NCBI GenBank assembly: GCA_030614945.1
Contig: JAUXAH010000069.1
Location: 1-8,259 of the forward strand
Origin: Phycisphaerae bacterium
Lineage (GTDB): Bacteria > Planctomycetota > Phycisphaerae > Sedimentisphaerales > SG8-4
DNA: 8,259 nucleotides
Reading direction: 5' to 3'
Program-made: the position numbers and the translations under genes
The notes under the pieces: generated by a model
Seen by the model: the letters and a program-made list of their open reading frames with translations, nothing else
Told to the model about the DNA's origin: nothing
Database searches by the model: none
Shown: piece by piece, positions 1 through 5,591 of the stretch
Layout of the letters: every line of letters begins with the position of its first letter
How positions within the stretch are numbered: position 1 is the first letter of the stretch

Positions 1-140
1 TCATCGATATGCTCGGCTACTACCACCAGCCGGGCTCCCGCTGCCAACAGCGCCTGTGCCTTTCGCAGGGCTACGGCCCCCGCACCTATCACGACCGCAC
101 GACGACCGCCCAGTTCCAGAAATATCGGATATTTAGCCAT
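1..140 (-). CDS. Precorrin-2 dehydrogenase / sirohydrochlorin ferrochelatase (Met8/CysG-N type), 5' part only
   Basis: Only the first 46 codons are present; the gene runs off the left edge. Translated from the ATG at 140 on the minus strand it begins MAKYPIFLELGGRRAVVIGA and continues into a Rossmann nucleotide-binding loop, GAGAVA at residues 19-24, followed by a helix rich in K, A and L and a second strand, RLVVVAE. The opening YPIFLEL-GGR plus GxGxVA layout is typical of the NAD-dependent dehydrogenase that converts precorrin-2 to sirohydrochlorin in siroheme and some heme routes. In anaerobes it often lies next to hemA-type genes, but that side is off the window. The start is supported by a TATAAT element ending 7 bases before the ATG, which suggests a leaderless transcript. 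The catalytic Asp and dimerisation domain cannot be checked here. Confidence 0.85.
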   Translation of the reverse strand, partial: MAKYPIFLELGGRRAVVIGAGAVALRKAQALLAAGARLVVVAEHID

Positions 141-146
141 AAAACT

Positions 147-155
147 ATTATACCA
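147..155 (-). promoter_or_regulatory. Extended -10 promoter abutting the precorrin-2 dehydrogenase ATG
   Basis: On the minus strand the sequence reads TGGTATAAT, a perfect -10 hexamer with the TGn extension, then six bases (AGTTTT) and the ATG. Transcription would start at or next to the A of the ATG, so the mRNA would be leaderless or nearly so. A weak -35 candidate, TTGCTG, lies 15 bases upstream. An alternative is an upstream start site, with AGGTG as a poorly spaced SD. Confidence 0.55.
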
Positions 156-219
156 CACCTCGACTGACAGCAACATCGAAATTAAGGAAATAAGCAATCA
201 AAAATCTTTATTAAAAAAA

Positions 220-247
220 TTGCAAGCTAACAAGAATATGTTAAAAT
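220..247 (+). promoter_or_regulatory. Probable sigma70-type promoter for the nuclease-HEPN pair
   Basis: TTGCAA (220-225) is followed after 16 bases by TAAAAT (242-247), with a TG at 239-240 making an extended -10 (TGtTAAAAT). The predicted start near 254 gives a short leader carrying AGGAG. The 141-288 gap holds no gene and is divergent between this promoter and the one for the minus-strand gene. Confidence 0.45.
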
Positions 248-280
248 TGTGAAAGTGAGTAATTTCGATAATTTCTGTAT

Positions 281-285
281 AGGAG
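281..285 (+). promoter_or_regulatory. Ribosome binding site that decides between two adjacent ATGs
   Basis: AGGAG lies 3 bases before the ATG at 289 and 6 bases before the ATG at 292. The second spacing is the more usual, so I place the nuclease start at 292. The difference is one residue. Confidence 0.5.
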
Positions 286-291
286 AAAATG

Positions 292-567
292 ATGGCCAAG
301 AAAAGGGAAACCGTAACCCGAGTGATTGATGGTGATACATTCTTAACCAAATCGCGAAAACGTGCTATACGTCTGGCTCATCTTGATGCTCCCGAAAAAG
401 GTAAAAGGGGCAGTGCAAAAGCCACGCAAGAATTAAGGAAACTTATCCAAGGCAAAAAAGTTGAAGTTCATACCATAGCCCGTGATGCTTTTGGTCGAGC
501 CATCGCCAATGTTAGAGTCGGTCGCAAATCTGTGAATAAAGCTATTAAAAACAAAATAAAGAAGTAA
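292..567 (+). CDS. Minimal staphylococcal-nuclease-fold (SNase/thermonuclease-like) protein
   Basis: A 91-residue protein (92 if the ATG at 289 is used) with the SNase active-site pattern: VIDGDTF (Asp13, Asp15), RLAHLDAPE (Arg27, Asp32, Glu35) and DAFGRAIANV (Arg69). These align with the calcium ligands (Asp21, Asp40), Glu43 and the two catalytic arginines (Arg35, Arg87) of staphylococcal nuclease, so a metal-dependent phosphodiesterase active on DNA and/or RNA is expected. It is short: the reading frame stops in the helix after Arg69 (VNKAIK), so the last part of the usual fold is replaced by a lysine-rich tail. It has no signal peptide, unlike many secreted nucleases of this family, so it should act in the cytoplasm. 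The HEPN gene begins 50 bases downstream on the same strand, suggesting a shared transcript. The gene is more A/T-rich than the metabolic genes to the right. It could also be a decayed copy, although every catalytic residue is kept. Confidence 0.8.
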   Translation: MAKKRETVTRVIDGDTFLTKSRKRAIRLAHLDAPEKGKRGSAKATQELRKLIQGKKVEVHTIARDAFGRAIANVRVGRKSVNKAIKNKIKK

Positions 568-574
568 ACTTCTT
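559..574 (+). terminator. Weak hairpin over the nuclease stop codon
   Basis: AAGAAG/CTTCTT form a 6-bp stem around the loop TAAA, with A-rich sequence before and T/C-rich sequence after. The stem is A/T-heavy and there is no clean T tract, so at most it would be a weak or partial terminator between the two genes. Confidence 0.2.
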
Positions 575-617
575 CTTGCAGTGGCTTCCTAACATCCTTT
601 TCTAAATTTATAGTGTT

Positions 618-1466
618 ATGAAGACAGATTTAAGCAGTCTCTTTGGTGATTTCTTGGCCAAGATAACTTGGTACACAAACCTATTAGTAAAGATTTGTGA
701 ACCGCTATCTGATCTGGACAAGTCTAAAGCAAAAACTGAGTTAAGCGAGCTTTGTGAAGAGCTGCCTGCTCCAGAAAAATCTGAAGTGACAAAACTATTA
801 AGCAGAGTTAGCATACCGTTGTCTGGAAAAAGGTCAGAAGTGGAAGATAGTTTAAGAAAGATTTGCGAAAAAGAACTCAATATCCCAGAAAGATCTAAAA
901 CAAAAATAATAGAACACTTAACCACGATTTGCTCGCCATTATCCGCCCCGGAAAAAGCTGAAGTATATGAATCTTTCGTATTAAAAATTTGCGCCACATG
1001 GGAAACATTTATAGAGGATTTACTGGGCCTATGTTTAAGTAAAGACACCTCTCGATATTCGCAGTACATTGGCACAAAGTTCCCCAAACGCCCACCAAAA
1101 GAACTATGTGCAACTTTAATTTCAGGATACAGGTATTTTGACTTTAAAAATGTTGATGGTCTAAAGGGGATTTCTAAAAACATTCTGGTTGCGGCTTATG
1201 ACCCTTTTTCAAAAATACCCCGGAAAGAATCTAAAAAAATTGATGAGTTTTTTCTAATAAGGAATTACGTGGCACACAGAAGTCGCGTTGCCAAACGTTC
1301 GCTATCCAGATTGTATCGAGAAGTATATCACCTTCAAGAGTTTCAAGAGCCGGGGGCTTTTCTTCTTTCGCCATTACACGAAAGAACTAAAGAGGTTCAC
1401 TTTGGAGAATACACAGGGGTATTCATCAACACTGCTGATGCAATGGCTAAGCACTTAGGAGTCTAA
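618..1466 (+). CDS. HEPN-domain putative ribonuclease with N-terminal ~20-residue repeat array
   Basis: A 282-residue protein in two parts. Residues about 25-125 hold roughly five degenerate repeats of 18-22 residues around the pattern IC-x-PLS-x-PEKSEV. The C-terminal part, about 120-280, looks like a HEPN domain of the RiboL-PSP/MAE_28990 kind: it starts with LKICATWETFIEDLLGL and carries IRNYVAHRS, giving Arg215-Asn216-x3-His220, the RNxxxH motif that is the catalytic signature of HEPN ribonucleases. HEPN proteins cleave RNA in toxin-antitoxin, abortive-infection and CRISPR-associated systems. Here the partner may be the upstream SNase-like protein, 50 bases away. There is no signal peptide or membrane segment, so it should be cytoplasmic. 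No SD precedes the ATG; a TATAGT element lies 3 bases upstream, so a near-leaderless start is possible. The HEPN assignment rests on the motif and its context, not on a database match; function is unknown. Confidence 0.7.
   Translation: MKTDLSSLFGDFLAKITWYTNLLVKICEPLSDLDKSKAKTELSELCEELPAPEKSEVTKLLSRVSIPLSGKRSEVEDSLRKICEKELNIPERSKTKIIEHLTTICSPLSAPEKAEVYESFVLKICATWETFIEDLLGLCLSKDTSRYSQYIGTKFPKRPPKELCATLISGYRYFDFKNVDGLKGISKNILVAAYDPFSKIPRKESKKIDEFFLIRNYVAHRSRVAKRSLSRLYREVYHLQEFQEPGAFLLSPLHERTKEVHFGEYTGVFINTADAMAKHLGV
690..992 (+). repeat. Degenerate in-frame tandem repeat (about 54-66 bp units) in the HEPN gene
   Basis: The encoded units align at Cys27, Cys46, Ser65, Cys83 and Cys105, with a partial sixth start at Cys125; spacings are 19, 19, 18, 22 and 20 residues. 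Most units read (K/E/T)IC or LC, then PLS or LP, then a D/E-K/R-S/A-(E/K)-V/A segment and a hydrophobic helix end. The DNA has diverged, so this is an old protein repeat and not recent slippage. Each unit could form one or two short helices. I do not recognise the repeat family. Confidence 0.65.
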
Positions 1467-1550
1467 AATTAAGAGCAATAGACATATACTCTATCCTTCC
1501 ATTTTCTTACACAATGTCTTTCAATTTGTCAGTGCGAAACTAATAAAGAA

Positions 1551-2090
1551 ATGACTATGGGCGACACAGTGAAATTACAGCCGCCTTTGACCGAAGCTGA
1601 TGTGCGTTTGTTAAAAGCAGGCGTTGAAGTCGAGATAAGCGGCGTAATCTACACCGCACGGGATGTGGCGCATAAAAGATTATGCGAGTCGATAGACTCT
1701 GGGCATGAGCTGCCGTTTGCACTTGAAGGAGCGATTATTTACTTTTGTGGCCCCACGCCTGCCCGGCCCGGAAGAGTAATCGGCGCCGCCGGGCCCACCA
1801 CCTCATCAAGAATGGATGCTTTCAGCCCCAAACTAATTGCCAACGGCCTTAAAGCAATGCTCGGAAAAGGATATCGAGGCGCTGAAGTTAGAGAAGCCCT
1901 GAAAAAATACGGTGCGGTCCATTTCTCTACTATCGGCGGAGCCGGTGCTCTGCTCTCCCGGTACATCGTCTCCGCAGAAGTAATTGCTTATGAAGATATG
2001 GGAGCCGAAGCCATAAGGAAACTGGAGGTAGTTGATTTCCCCGCTGTTGTTGCCTATGACTGTTATGGAAACAGTGTTTATGAAAAGTAA
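1551..2090 (+). CDS. Class I fumarate hydratase / L(+)-tartrate dehydratase-type, beta subunit
   Basis: A 179-residue protein of normal length for the stand-alone beta subunit of iron-sulfur hydro-lyases that interconvert fumarate and malate (or dehydrate tartrate). The family landmarks appear in order: SGVIYTARDVAHKR (residues 30-43), GPTPARPGRVIGAAGPTTSS starting at 67 and continuing to RMD (89), GKGYRG near 105, GGAGALL near 129 and EAIRKLEV-DFPA near the end. Arg37, Thr83, Arg87 and Lys106 correspond to substrate-binding and acid-base residues known from the fused class I enzyme. The [4Fe-4S] cluster is held by the alpha subunit, which is not in the window; its usual upstream place is taken by the HEPN gene. 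No convincing SD precedes the ATG at 1551, and the in-frame ATG at 1557 is equally possible. The 84-base gap upstream holds only weak promoter-like sequence (TAATAA at 1541). Substrate specificity cannot be told from the beta subunit alone. Confidence 0.88.
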   Translation: MTMGDTVKLQPPLTEADVRLLKAGVEVEISGVIYTARDVAHKRLCESIDSGHELPFALEGAIIYFCGPTPARPGRVIGAAGPTTSSRMDAFSPKLIANGLKAMLGKGYRGAEVREALKKYGAVHFSTIGGAGALLSRYIVSAEVIAYEDMGAEAIRKLEVVDFPAVVAYDCYGNSVYEK

Positions 2091-2094
2091 AAAA

Positions 2095-2179
2095 GCCACA
2101 GATAAACACAGATTGACCCAGATTAGACAAAAGTAGAAAACAAGTAATATAAATTAGTGAAATCTGTGTAATCTGTGGC
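2095..2179. repeat. Dispersed inverted repeat of the CACAGAT type
   Basis: The left arm at 2095-2114 (GCCACAGAT-a-AACACAGATT) and the right arm at 2161-2179 (AATCTGTGT-AATCTGTGGC) are near-perfect inverted copies about 20 bases long, around a 46-base A/T-rich spacer. The left arm also contains shorter direct iterations of CACAGATT/CCCAGATT. Elements built of this unit are frequent between genes in environmental bacterial genomes. In RNA it would form a long stem between the fumarase gene and the YchF-like gene, and might end or stabilise transcripts. Confidence 0.7.
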
Positions 2180-2193
2180 AAAAAGGGAAAAAT

Positions 2194-3264
2194 ATGAAGG
2201 TAGCACTTCTTGGTCTGCTGCAATCCGGCAAGAGCACTATTCTGGCGAGCTTGAGCGGCAAGGCAATCCCTCCGATTGGCTCGACGGCGATTGAAGAAGC
2301 TATTGTGCCGGTCCCGGACGAACGGCTCGATTGGCTGACCGAACACTACAAGCCCAAAAAAACAACCTATGCAACAATTGACTGCCTTGACTTGCCGGGA
2401 TTTAACTTTACCGATGAGCATGGCCGGGCTGCGGCAAGACGGCTGATTAACCAGATAAGGACCCTTGATATGTTTGTGCTGGTACTCCGGGCGTTTGAAA
2501 ACCCAGCAGTACCGCCTTATCGAAACACTGTAAATCCAGACAGAGATTTGTCGGAGTTGCGGACAGAGCTGCTGCTTGCCGATTTAGAGCTTGTGGCCAC
2601 ACGCATAGAAAAACTCGAAAAGCAGGTGCATAAACCCACCAAGACCCAGGCACACGATAAGGCGGAATTGGCCCTGCAAAAAAAATTGCAGGATGCGATT
2701 GAATCGGAAAGGCCGATTAGCTCATCTATCGAAACCGACGCCGAACGCGAAATGATTAAGTCCCTCGGATTTCTGACCTTAAAGCCGATTGTGGTTGCAG
2801 TAAACGTTGGCGAGGACCGGCTAAACAGGAAATTTGATTTTGCCGACCGTGTTGACAGCACTGTGCCGGTCATTACAATTTGTGCCAAACTGGAATATGA
2901 GCTGGCACAATTGGACGCCGACAGCAGGGCGCTGTTTTGTGCTGATTTGGGCATCACCGAATCGGCAGCGAGTAAATTCGCCGGGAGCTGCTATTCCGCG
3001 CTGGGCCTAATCAGCTTTTTAACGGTTGTCTCGGATGAGCTGCGCGCCTGGCCCATAAAGCAGGGCGCTGCTGCGCTTGATGCAGCAGGCAAGGTGCATA
3101 CCGACATTAAACGAGGTTTTATTAGGGCCGAAACTTTCGCCTTTGACGACCTCAAAGCCCTTGGCAGCGAAAAGGCCCTCAAAGCCGCAGGCAAAATTCG
3201 CCTCGAAGGAAAAGAATACGTCGTCCAGGACGGCGACATTATCCGTTTCAGATTTAACGTTTAA
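2194..3264 (+). CDS. YchF/OLA1-family P-loop ATPase (TRAFAC class, TGS domain), divergent paralogue
   Basis: A 356-residue protein close to the usual YchF length (about 363). Order: P-loop GLLQSGKS (7-14), VPVPDERL-YKPKK segment (38-56), DLPG (66-69, G3), helical coiled-coil insert about 119-190 (LLLADLELVATRIEKLEK), NVGE (204-207, the NxxE motif that gives YchF ATP rather than GTP preference), a CAKLEYELAQLD segment, and a C-terminal TGS domain from about 275 ending in VQDGDIIRFRFNV. YchF proteins bind ribosomes and act in translation and stress control. Several hallmarks are altered. The usual PNVGKS is LQSGKS. The glycine-rich stretch after G3 (AGLVKGASKGEGLG in canonical members) is replaced by PGFNFTDEHGRAAARR. 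The site of the E. coli catalytic His114 aligns with Pro108. It is therefore probably a paralogue with changed or lost hydrolysis, not the housekeeping copy. A weak SD (AAAGGGA) lies about 6 bases before the ATG. Confidence 0.85.
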   Translation: MKVALLGLLQSGKSTILASLSGKAIPPIGSTAIEEAIVPVPDERLDWLTEHYKPKKTTYATIDCLDLPGFNFTDEHGRAAARRLINQIRTLDMFVLVLRAFENPAVPPYRNTVNPDRDLSELRTELLLADLELVATRIEKLEKQVHKPTKTQAHDKAELALQKKLQDAIESERPISSSIETDAEREMIKSLGFLTLKPIVVAVNVGEDRLNRKFDFADRVDSTVPVITICAKLEYELAQLDADSRALFCADLGITESAASKFAGSCYSALGLISFLTVVSDELRAWPIKQGAAALDAAGKVHTDIKRGFIRAETFAFDDLKALGSEKALKAAGKIRLEGKEYVVQDGDIIRFRFNV

Positions 3265-3274
3265 GATGATTAAG

Positions 3275-3333
3275 CCCGTTAGAAATTCTATAAGAGCAAT
3301 GGTATGATACAAAAAAGAAAAATTTCTAACGGG
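3275..3333. repeat. Perfect 13-bp inverted repeat (CCCGTTAGAAATT family)
   Basis: CCCGTTAGAAATT at 3275-3287 is matched exactly by AATTTCTAACGGG at 3321-3333, with a 33-base spacer. A related element occurs at 7596-7633 in this window, so it belongs to a dispersed family. The spacer contains an extended -10 promoter. The stem begins 10 bases after the YchF-like stop, so it may also shape the 3' end of that transcript. Confidence 0.8.
3300..3308 (+). promoter_or_regulatory. Extended -10 promoter inside the repeat loop, ahead of the polyol dehydrogenase operon
   Basis: TGGTATGAT, a TGn-extended -10 with one mismatch to TATAAT, sits in the spacer of the inverted repeat. The left repeat arm occupies the -35 region (TTAGAA, a poor match, 18 bases away). 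The predicted start is near 3315, giving a leader of about 38 bases before the ATG at 3353. Confidence 0.4.
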
Positions 3334-3352
3334 ACAACAAGGGAATAGTTAT

Positions 3353-4387
3353 ATGAGAGCCGTTGTATTGACTGGTATCAGGCAGATGGAGCTGACGGAT
3401 GTGCCGGAGCCGAGTATAAAAGAAGATGGCGATGTTCTGCTCAAAATAGAAAAAGTAGGCATCTGCGGTTCCGATGTGCACTATTACGAAACCGGCAGAA
3501 TCGGCGCACAAATTGTCGAGTATCCCTTCATAATAGGCCACGAATGCGCCGCAACGGTCGAAGCTGTTGGAAGTTCAGTTACCCACGTCAAAGCCGGCGA
3601 CCAGGTGGTAGTGGACCCGGCTGCATCGTGCCATCAGTGCGAACAGTGCACCCAGGGCAGAGAGAACACCTGTCATAATGTCCGTTTTCTTGGCGCACCG
3701 GGGCAGGGCGGGGGCTGTTTATGCGAATATCTTGTTATGCCGAAGGAGTGCTGTTTTCCAACTAATGGGGTGATTACACTTGAACAGGGAGCTTTGTGTG
3801 AACCCTTGTCCATAGCCGTATATGCTGTCAAAAGGGCCTGTTTGCCAAAAGATGCAGACGTGGCGATTCTCGGGGCAGGGCCAATCGGCCTGAGCTGTCT
3901 GCTCAACGTCCACGCTGAAAATGCACGTGCCTGTTATATGACCGAGAAAATTGATGAGCGCATAAAAGGCGCAAAGCAGGGCGGTGCAACCTGGGCCGGC
4001 AATCCGAATAACCAGGATGTAGTCAAAGAAATTCTTCAGCAACAACCCGCCGGAATGGATGTTGTTTTTGAATGTGCCGGCCAGCAGGAAACAATCGACC
4101 AGGCCGTCGAGATGCTCGAGCCGGGCGGAAAGTTCGTGCTTATTGGCAGTCCCCGCACGGAAAGAGTCTCTTTTGATATCGACAGGATACGCAGAAAGGA
4201 AATTACCATTATAAATATCAGAAGGCAGAACAAATGCACGCAGGCCGCCATCGATTTAATAGCTTCAGGCAAAGTTAATGTTGATTTTATGATAACCCAC
4301 AGGTTCAAATTCGAACAAACTCAGGATGCCTTTGATATGGTAGCCGGCTACCGCGATGGCGTAATCAAAGCAATAATTAGTGTGTGA
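3353..4387 (+). CDS. Zinc-dependent medium-chain dehydrogenase, sorbitol / L-iditol 2-dehydrogenase type
   Basis: A 344-residue medium-chain alcohol dehydrogenase of full length. Catalytic zinc ligands are visible: Cys38 in VGICGSDVHYYE, His63-Glu64 in IIGHEC and Glu150 in LCEPLSIAV. The structural zinc cysteines are all present at 93, 96, 99 and 107. The NAD-binding loop is GAGPIG (174-179); the acidic residue in TEKIDER after the second strand fits NAD rather than NADP. The SDVHYYE and EPLSIAVYAV segments are typical of the sorbitol/xylitol/L-iditol branch, which oxidises a polyol to the 2-ketose in the cytoplasm. The exact substrate cannot be fixed from sequence. The ATG at 3353 has a weak SD (AAGGG at 3339-3343). 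It is followed after 38 bases by an SDR gene, probably in one operon. Base composition matches the YchF-like and SDR genes, so these look like resident genes. Confidence 0.9.
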   Translation: MRAVVLTGIRQMELTDVPEPSIKEDGDVLLKIEKVGICGSDVHYYETGRIGAQIVEYPFIIGHECAATVEAVGSSVTHVKAGDQVVVDPAASCHQCEQCTQGRENTCHNVRFLGAPGQGGGCLCEYLVMPKECCFPTNGVITLEQGALCEPLSIAVYAVKRACLPKDADVAILGAGPIGLSCLLNVHAENARACYMTEKIDERIKGAKQGGATWAGNPNNQDVVKEILQQQPAGMDVVFECAGQQETIDQAVEMLEPGGKFVLIGSPRTERVSFDIDRIRRKEITIINIRRQNKCTQAAIDLIASGKVNVDFMITHRFKFEQTQDAFDMVAGYRDGVIKAIISV

Positions 4388-4410
4388 ACTTATGCAAAAA
4401 TCAAATTCTT

Positions 4411-4415
4411 TGGAG
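4411..4415 (+). promoter_or_regulatory. Ribosome binding site that sets the SDR start
   Basis: TGGAG lies 10 bases before the ATG at 4426. It supports that start over the in-frame GTG at 4384, which overlaps the previous stop codon and would add 14 residues unlike anything in the family. Confidence 0.5.
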
Positions 4416-4425
4416 ATTAAACTGG

Positions 4426-5244
4426 ATGAGCTGGCTTAATTTGGAAGGAAAAATCGCAATCGTTACCGGAGGGGCCTCCGGCCTCGGCAAAGCTGTTTGT
4501 GAGGGATTGGCCGAAGTAGGAGCGAAAATTGTCCTCGCCGATATAGACAAAGAAGGCGCCAAACAGACCGCCGCTGAGTTAAAGGAGAAATTCGGCGGTG
4601 GGCATATTTCCATTGCGACAGATGTAACCAGCAAAGCAAGTGTTGACGCCCTGATACAGGCGGCTCTCGACGCTTTTGGCAGCGTTAATATTATGGTCAA
4701 CAACGCTGGTATAAATATCCCGCGCCTGCTCGTTGACCCGGCGGGCAAAGAGGAGCTGACTGAAGAGATTTGGGACAAGGTTGTCTCAGTCAATCAAAAA
4801 GGACTCTTCCTGTGCGCGCAGGCGGCTGCGCGGGTTATGATTAAGGCCGGCAATGGTGGTGTCATAATCAATATGGCTTCCGAGTCCGGCTCCGAAGGTT
4901 CCCAGGGCCAGAGTGTTTATGCCGCCACGAAGGCGGCCGTTTACAATCTTACCAGGTCCTGGGCAAAGGAGCTCGGTAAATACAATGTCAGGGTTGTCGG
5001 CGTCGCACCGGGAATTCTGGAGCCGACCGCGCTGCGGTCTGAGGAATACGAACGCGCACTGGCCTACACGCGAGGAATTAACCTCAAAGAGCTGCGTGAA
5101 AGGTATAGGAAAGCTGCTATTCCTCTGCGAAGAAGTGGCAAGCTGAGCGAGGTTGCCAACACGGTATGCTTTTTGGCCTCCGACCGCAGCGCCTACATTC
5201 ACGGCACCGTCATTAACGTTTCAGGCGGAAAGACCAGAGCCTGA
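4426..5244 (+). CDS. Short-chain dehydrogenase, sorbitol-6-phosphate 2-dehydrogenase-like
   Basis: A 272-residue classical SDR. The cofactor loop is TGGASGLG (14-21); Asp39 at the end of the second strand (LADID) favours NAD. NNAG is at 92-95 and the tetrad is Asn123, Ser152, Tyr165 and Lys169 (YAATK). The start MSWLNLEGK, the long segment after VAPGIL (TALRSEEYERALAYTRG, about residues 200-217) and the end INVSGGKTRA match the pattern I know from SDRs annotated as sorbitol-6-phosphate 2-dehydrogenases (sorbitol-6-P to fructose-6-P). That assignment is from memory of the family, so a related polyol or sugar-acid substrate is possible. It sits 38 bases behind the zinc dehydrogenase, and the two probably act on linked polyols. 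No kinase or transporter is in the window. Confidence 0.85.
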   Translation: MSWLNLEGKIAIVTGGASGLGKAVCEGLAEVGAKIVLADIDKEGAKQTAAELKEKFGGGHISIATDVTSKASVDALIQAALDAFGSVNIMVNNAGINIPRLLVDPAGKEELTEEIWDKVVSVNQKGLFLCAQAAARVMIKAGNGGVIINMASESGSEGSQGQSVYAATKAAVYNLTRSWAKELGKYNVRVVGVAPGILEPTALRSEEYERALAYTRGINLKELRERYRKAAIPLRRSGKLSEVANTVCFLASDRSAYIHGTVINVSGGKTRA

Positions 5245-5248
5245 GTCA

Positions 5249-5275
5249 TTTTTGGGCCAAAAAAAAGGTTTTTTT
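5249..5275 (+). terminator. A/T-rich terminator-like tract after the SDR gene
   Basis: TTTTTGGgCCAAAAA (5249-5263, nearly palindromic) runs into an A tract, GG and a seven-T tract (5269-5275). The A and T tracts can pair, and the T run follows directly. There is no strong GC stem, so this is a weak prediction, but it lies where the polyol operon should end. Confidence 0.35.
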
Positions 5276-5311
5276 CTTGAAAATGCTCTTTCTATTCTAT
5301 AGTGTAATATC
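5276..5311 (+). promoter_or_regulatory. Promoter-like element, copy A (CTTGAAAAT ... TATAGTGTAATATC)
   Basis: TTGAAA (5277-5282) and TATAGT (5298-5303) make a -35/-10 pair with a 15-base spacer, upstream of the first antitoxin. The 14-mer TATAGTGTAATATC (5298-5311) and the preceding T-run plus CTTGAAAAT recur at 6212-6241. The predicted leader is about 60 bases. The stretch 5312-5361 shows nothing else. Confidence 0.45.
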
Positions 5312-5372
5312 ATATTAATATACAGAAATTACATAAACATAGTTAGGCGTGCATATACATTGGAGGTGAGAC

Positions 5373-5591
5373 ATGACAAAACTTCTGGAAAAGGCGTTTG
5401 AAGAAGCGTCAAAGCTGCCAGAACTTGAACAAAATGTACTTGCTAAACGGTTATTGGATGAACTAACAGCAGAAAAAAAATGGGAAAAAGCATTTGCAAG
5501 TTCTGAAGATATTTTGAGTAGGCTTGCCAATGAGGCCATTGAAGAGCACAAGCAAGGAAGGACAAAACCGCTGGATATTGATAGCCTATGA
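5373..5591 (+). CDS. Antitoxin-like small protein, partner of a RelE/ParE-type toxin (partner truncated)
   Basis: A 72-residue acidic, helical protein. The sequence MTKLLEKAFEEASKLPELEQ, the middle stretch LAKRLLDEL, then SEDILSRLANEAIEEHKQGRTKPLD is the layout of a common small antitoxin family found ahead of RelE-fold mRNA endoribonuclease toxins in cyanobacteria and other environmental bacteria. It would bind and neutralise the toxin and may repress its own promoter. An excellent SD (GGAGGTGA at 5362-5369) sets the start. Its stop TGA overlaps the ATG of a truncated toxin frame (ATGA), the normal coupling for such pairs. Because the toxin is broken this antitoxin is probably an orphan. Assignment is from recognised pattern, not a search. 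Confidence 0.7.
   Translation: MTKLLEKAFEEASKLPELEQNVLAKRLLDELTAEKKWEKAFASSEDILSRLANEAIEEHKQGRTKPLDIDSL

Noticed and set aside
690..992. CRISPR-like or minisatellite array
   Set aside because: The periodicity is only at protein level with divergent DNA and variable unit length, and lies inside an open frame.
608..1183. 191-codon open frame on the minus strand opposite the HEPN gene
   Set aside because: It is antisense to the repeat array, is Ser/Leu/Phe-rich with no recognisable motif, and has no SD. The plus-strand frame has a clear RNxxxH domain.
4384..4425. Upstream GTG start for the SDR
   Set aside because: It overlaps the dehydrogenase stop and has no SD; the ATG at 4426 has TGGAG upstream and gives the typical SDR beginning MSWLNLEGK.
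4392..4439. 15-codon ORF in the dehydrogenase-SDR gap
   Set aside because: It overlaps the SDR start, has no SD and its sequence resembles no leader peptide; probably chance.
5341..5350. GTTAGGC resembling an integron attC R' core
   Set aside because: It is a lone 7-base match with no paired RYYYAAC box, imperfect palindrome or cassette array.
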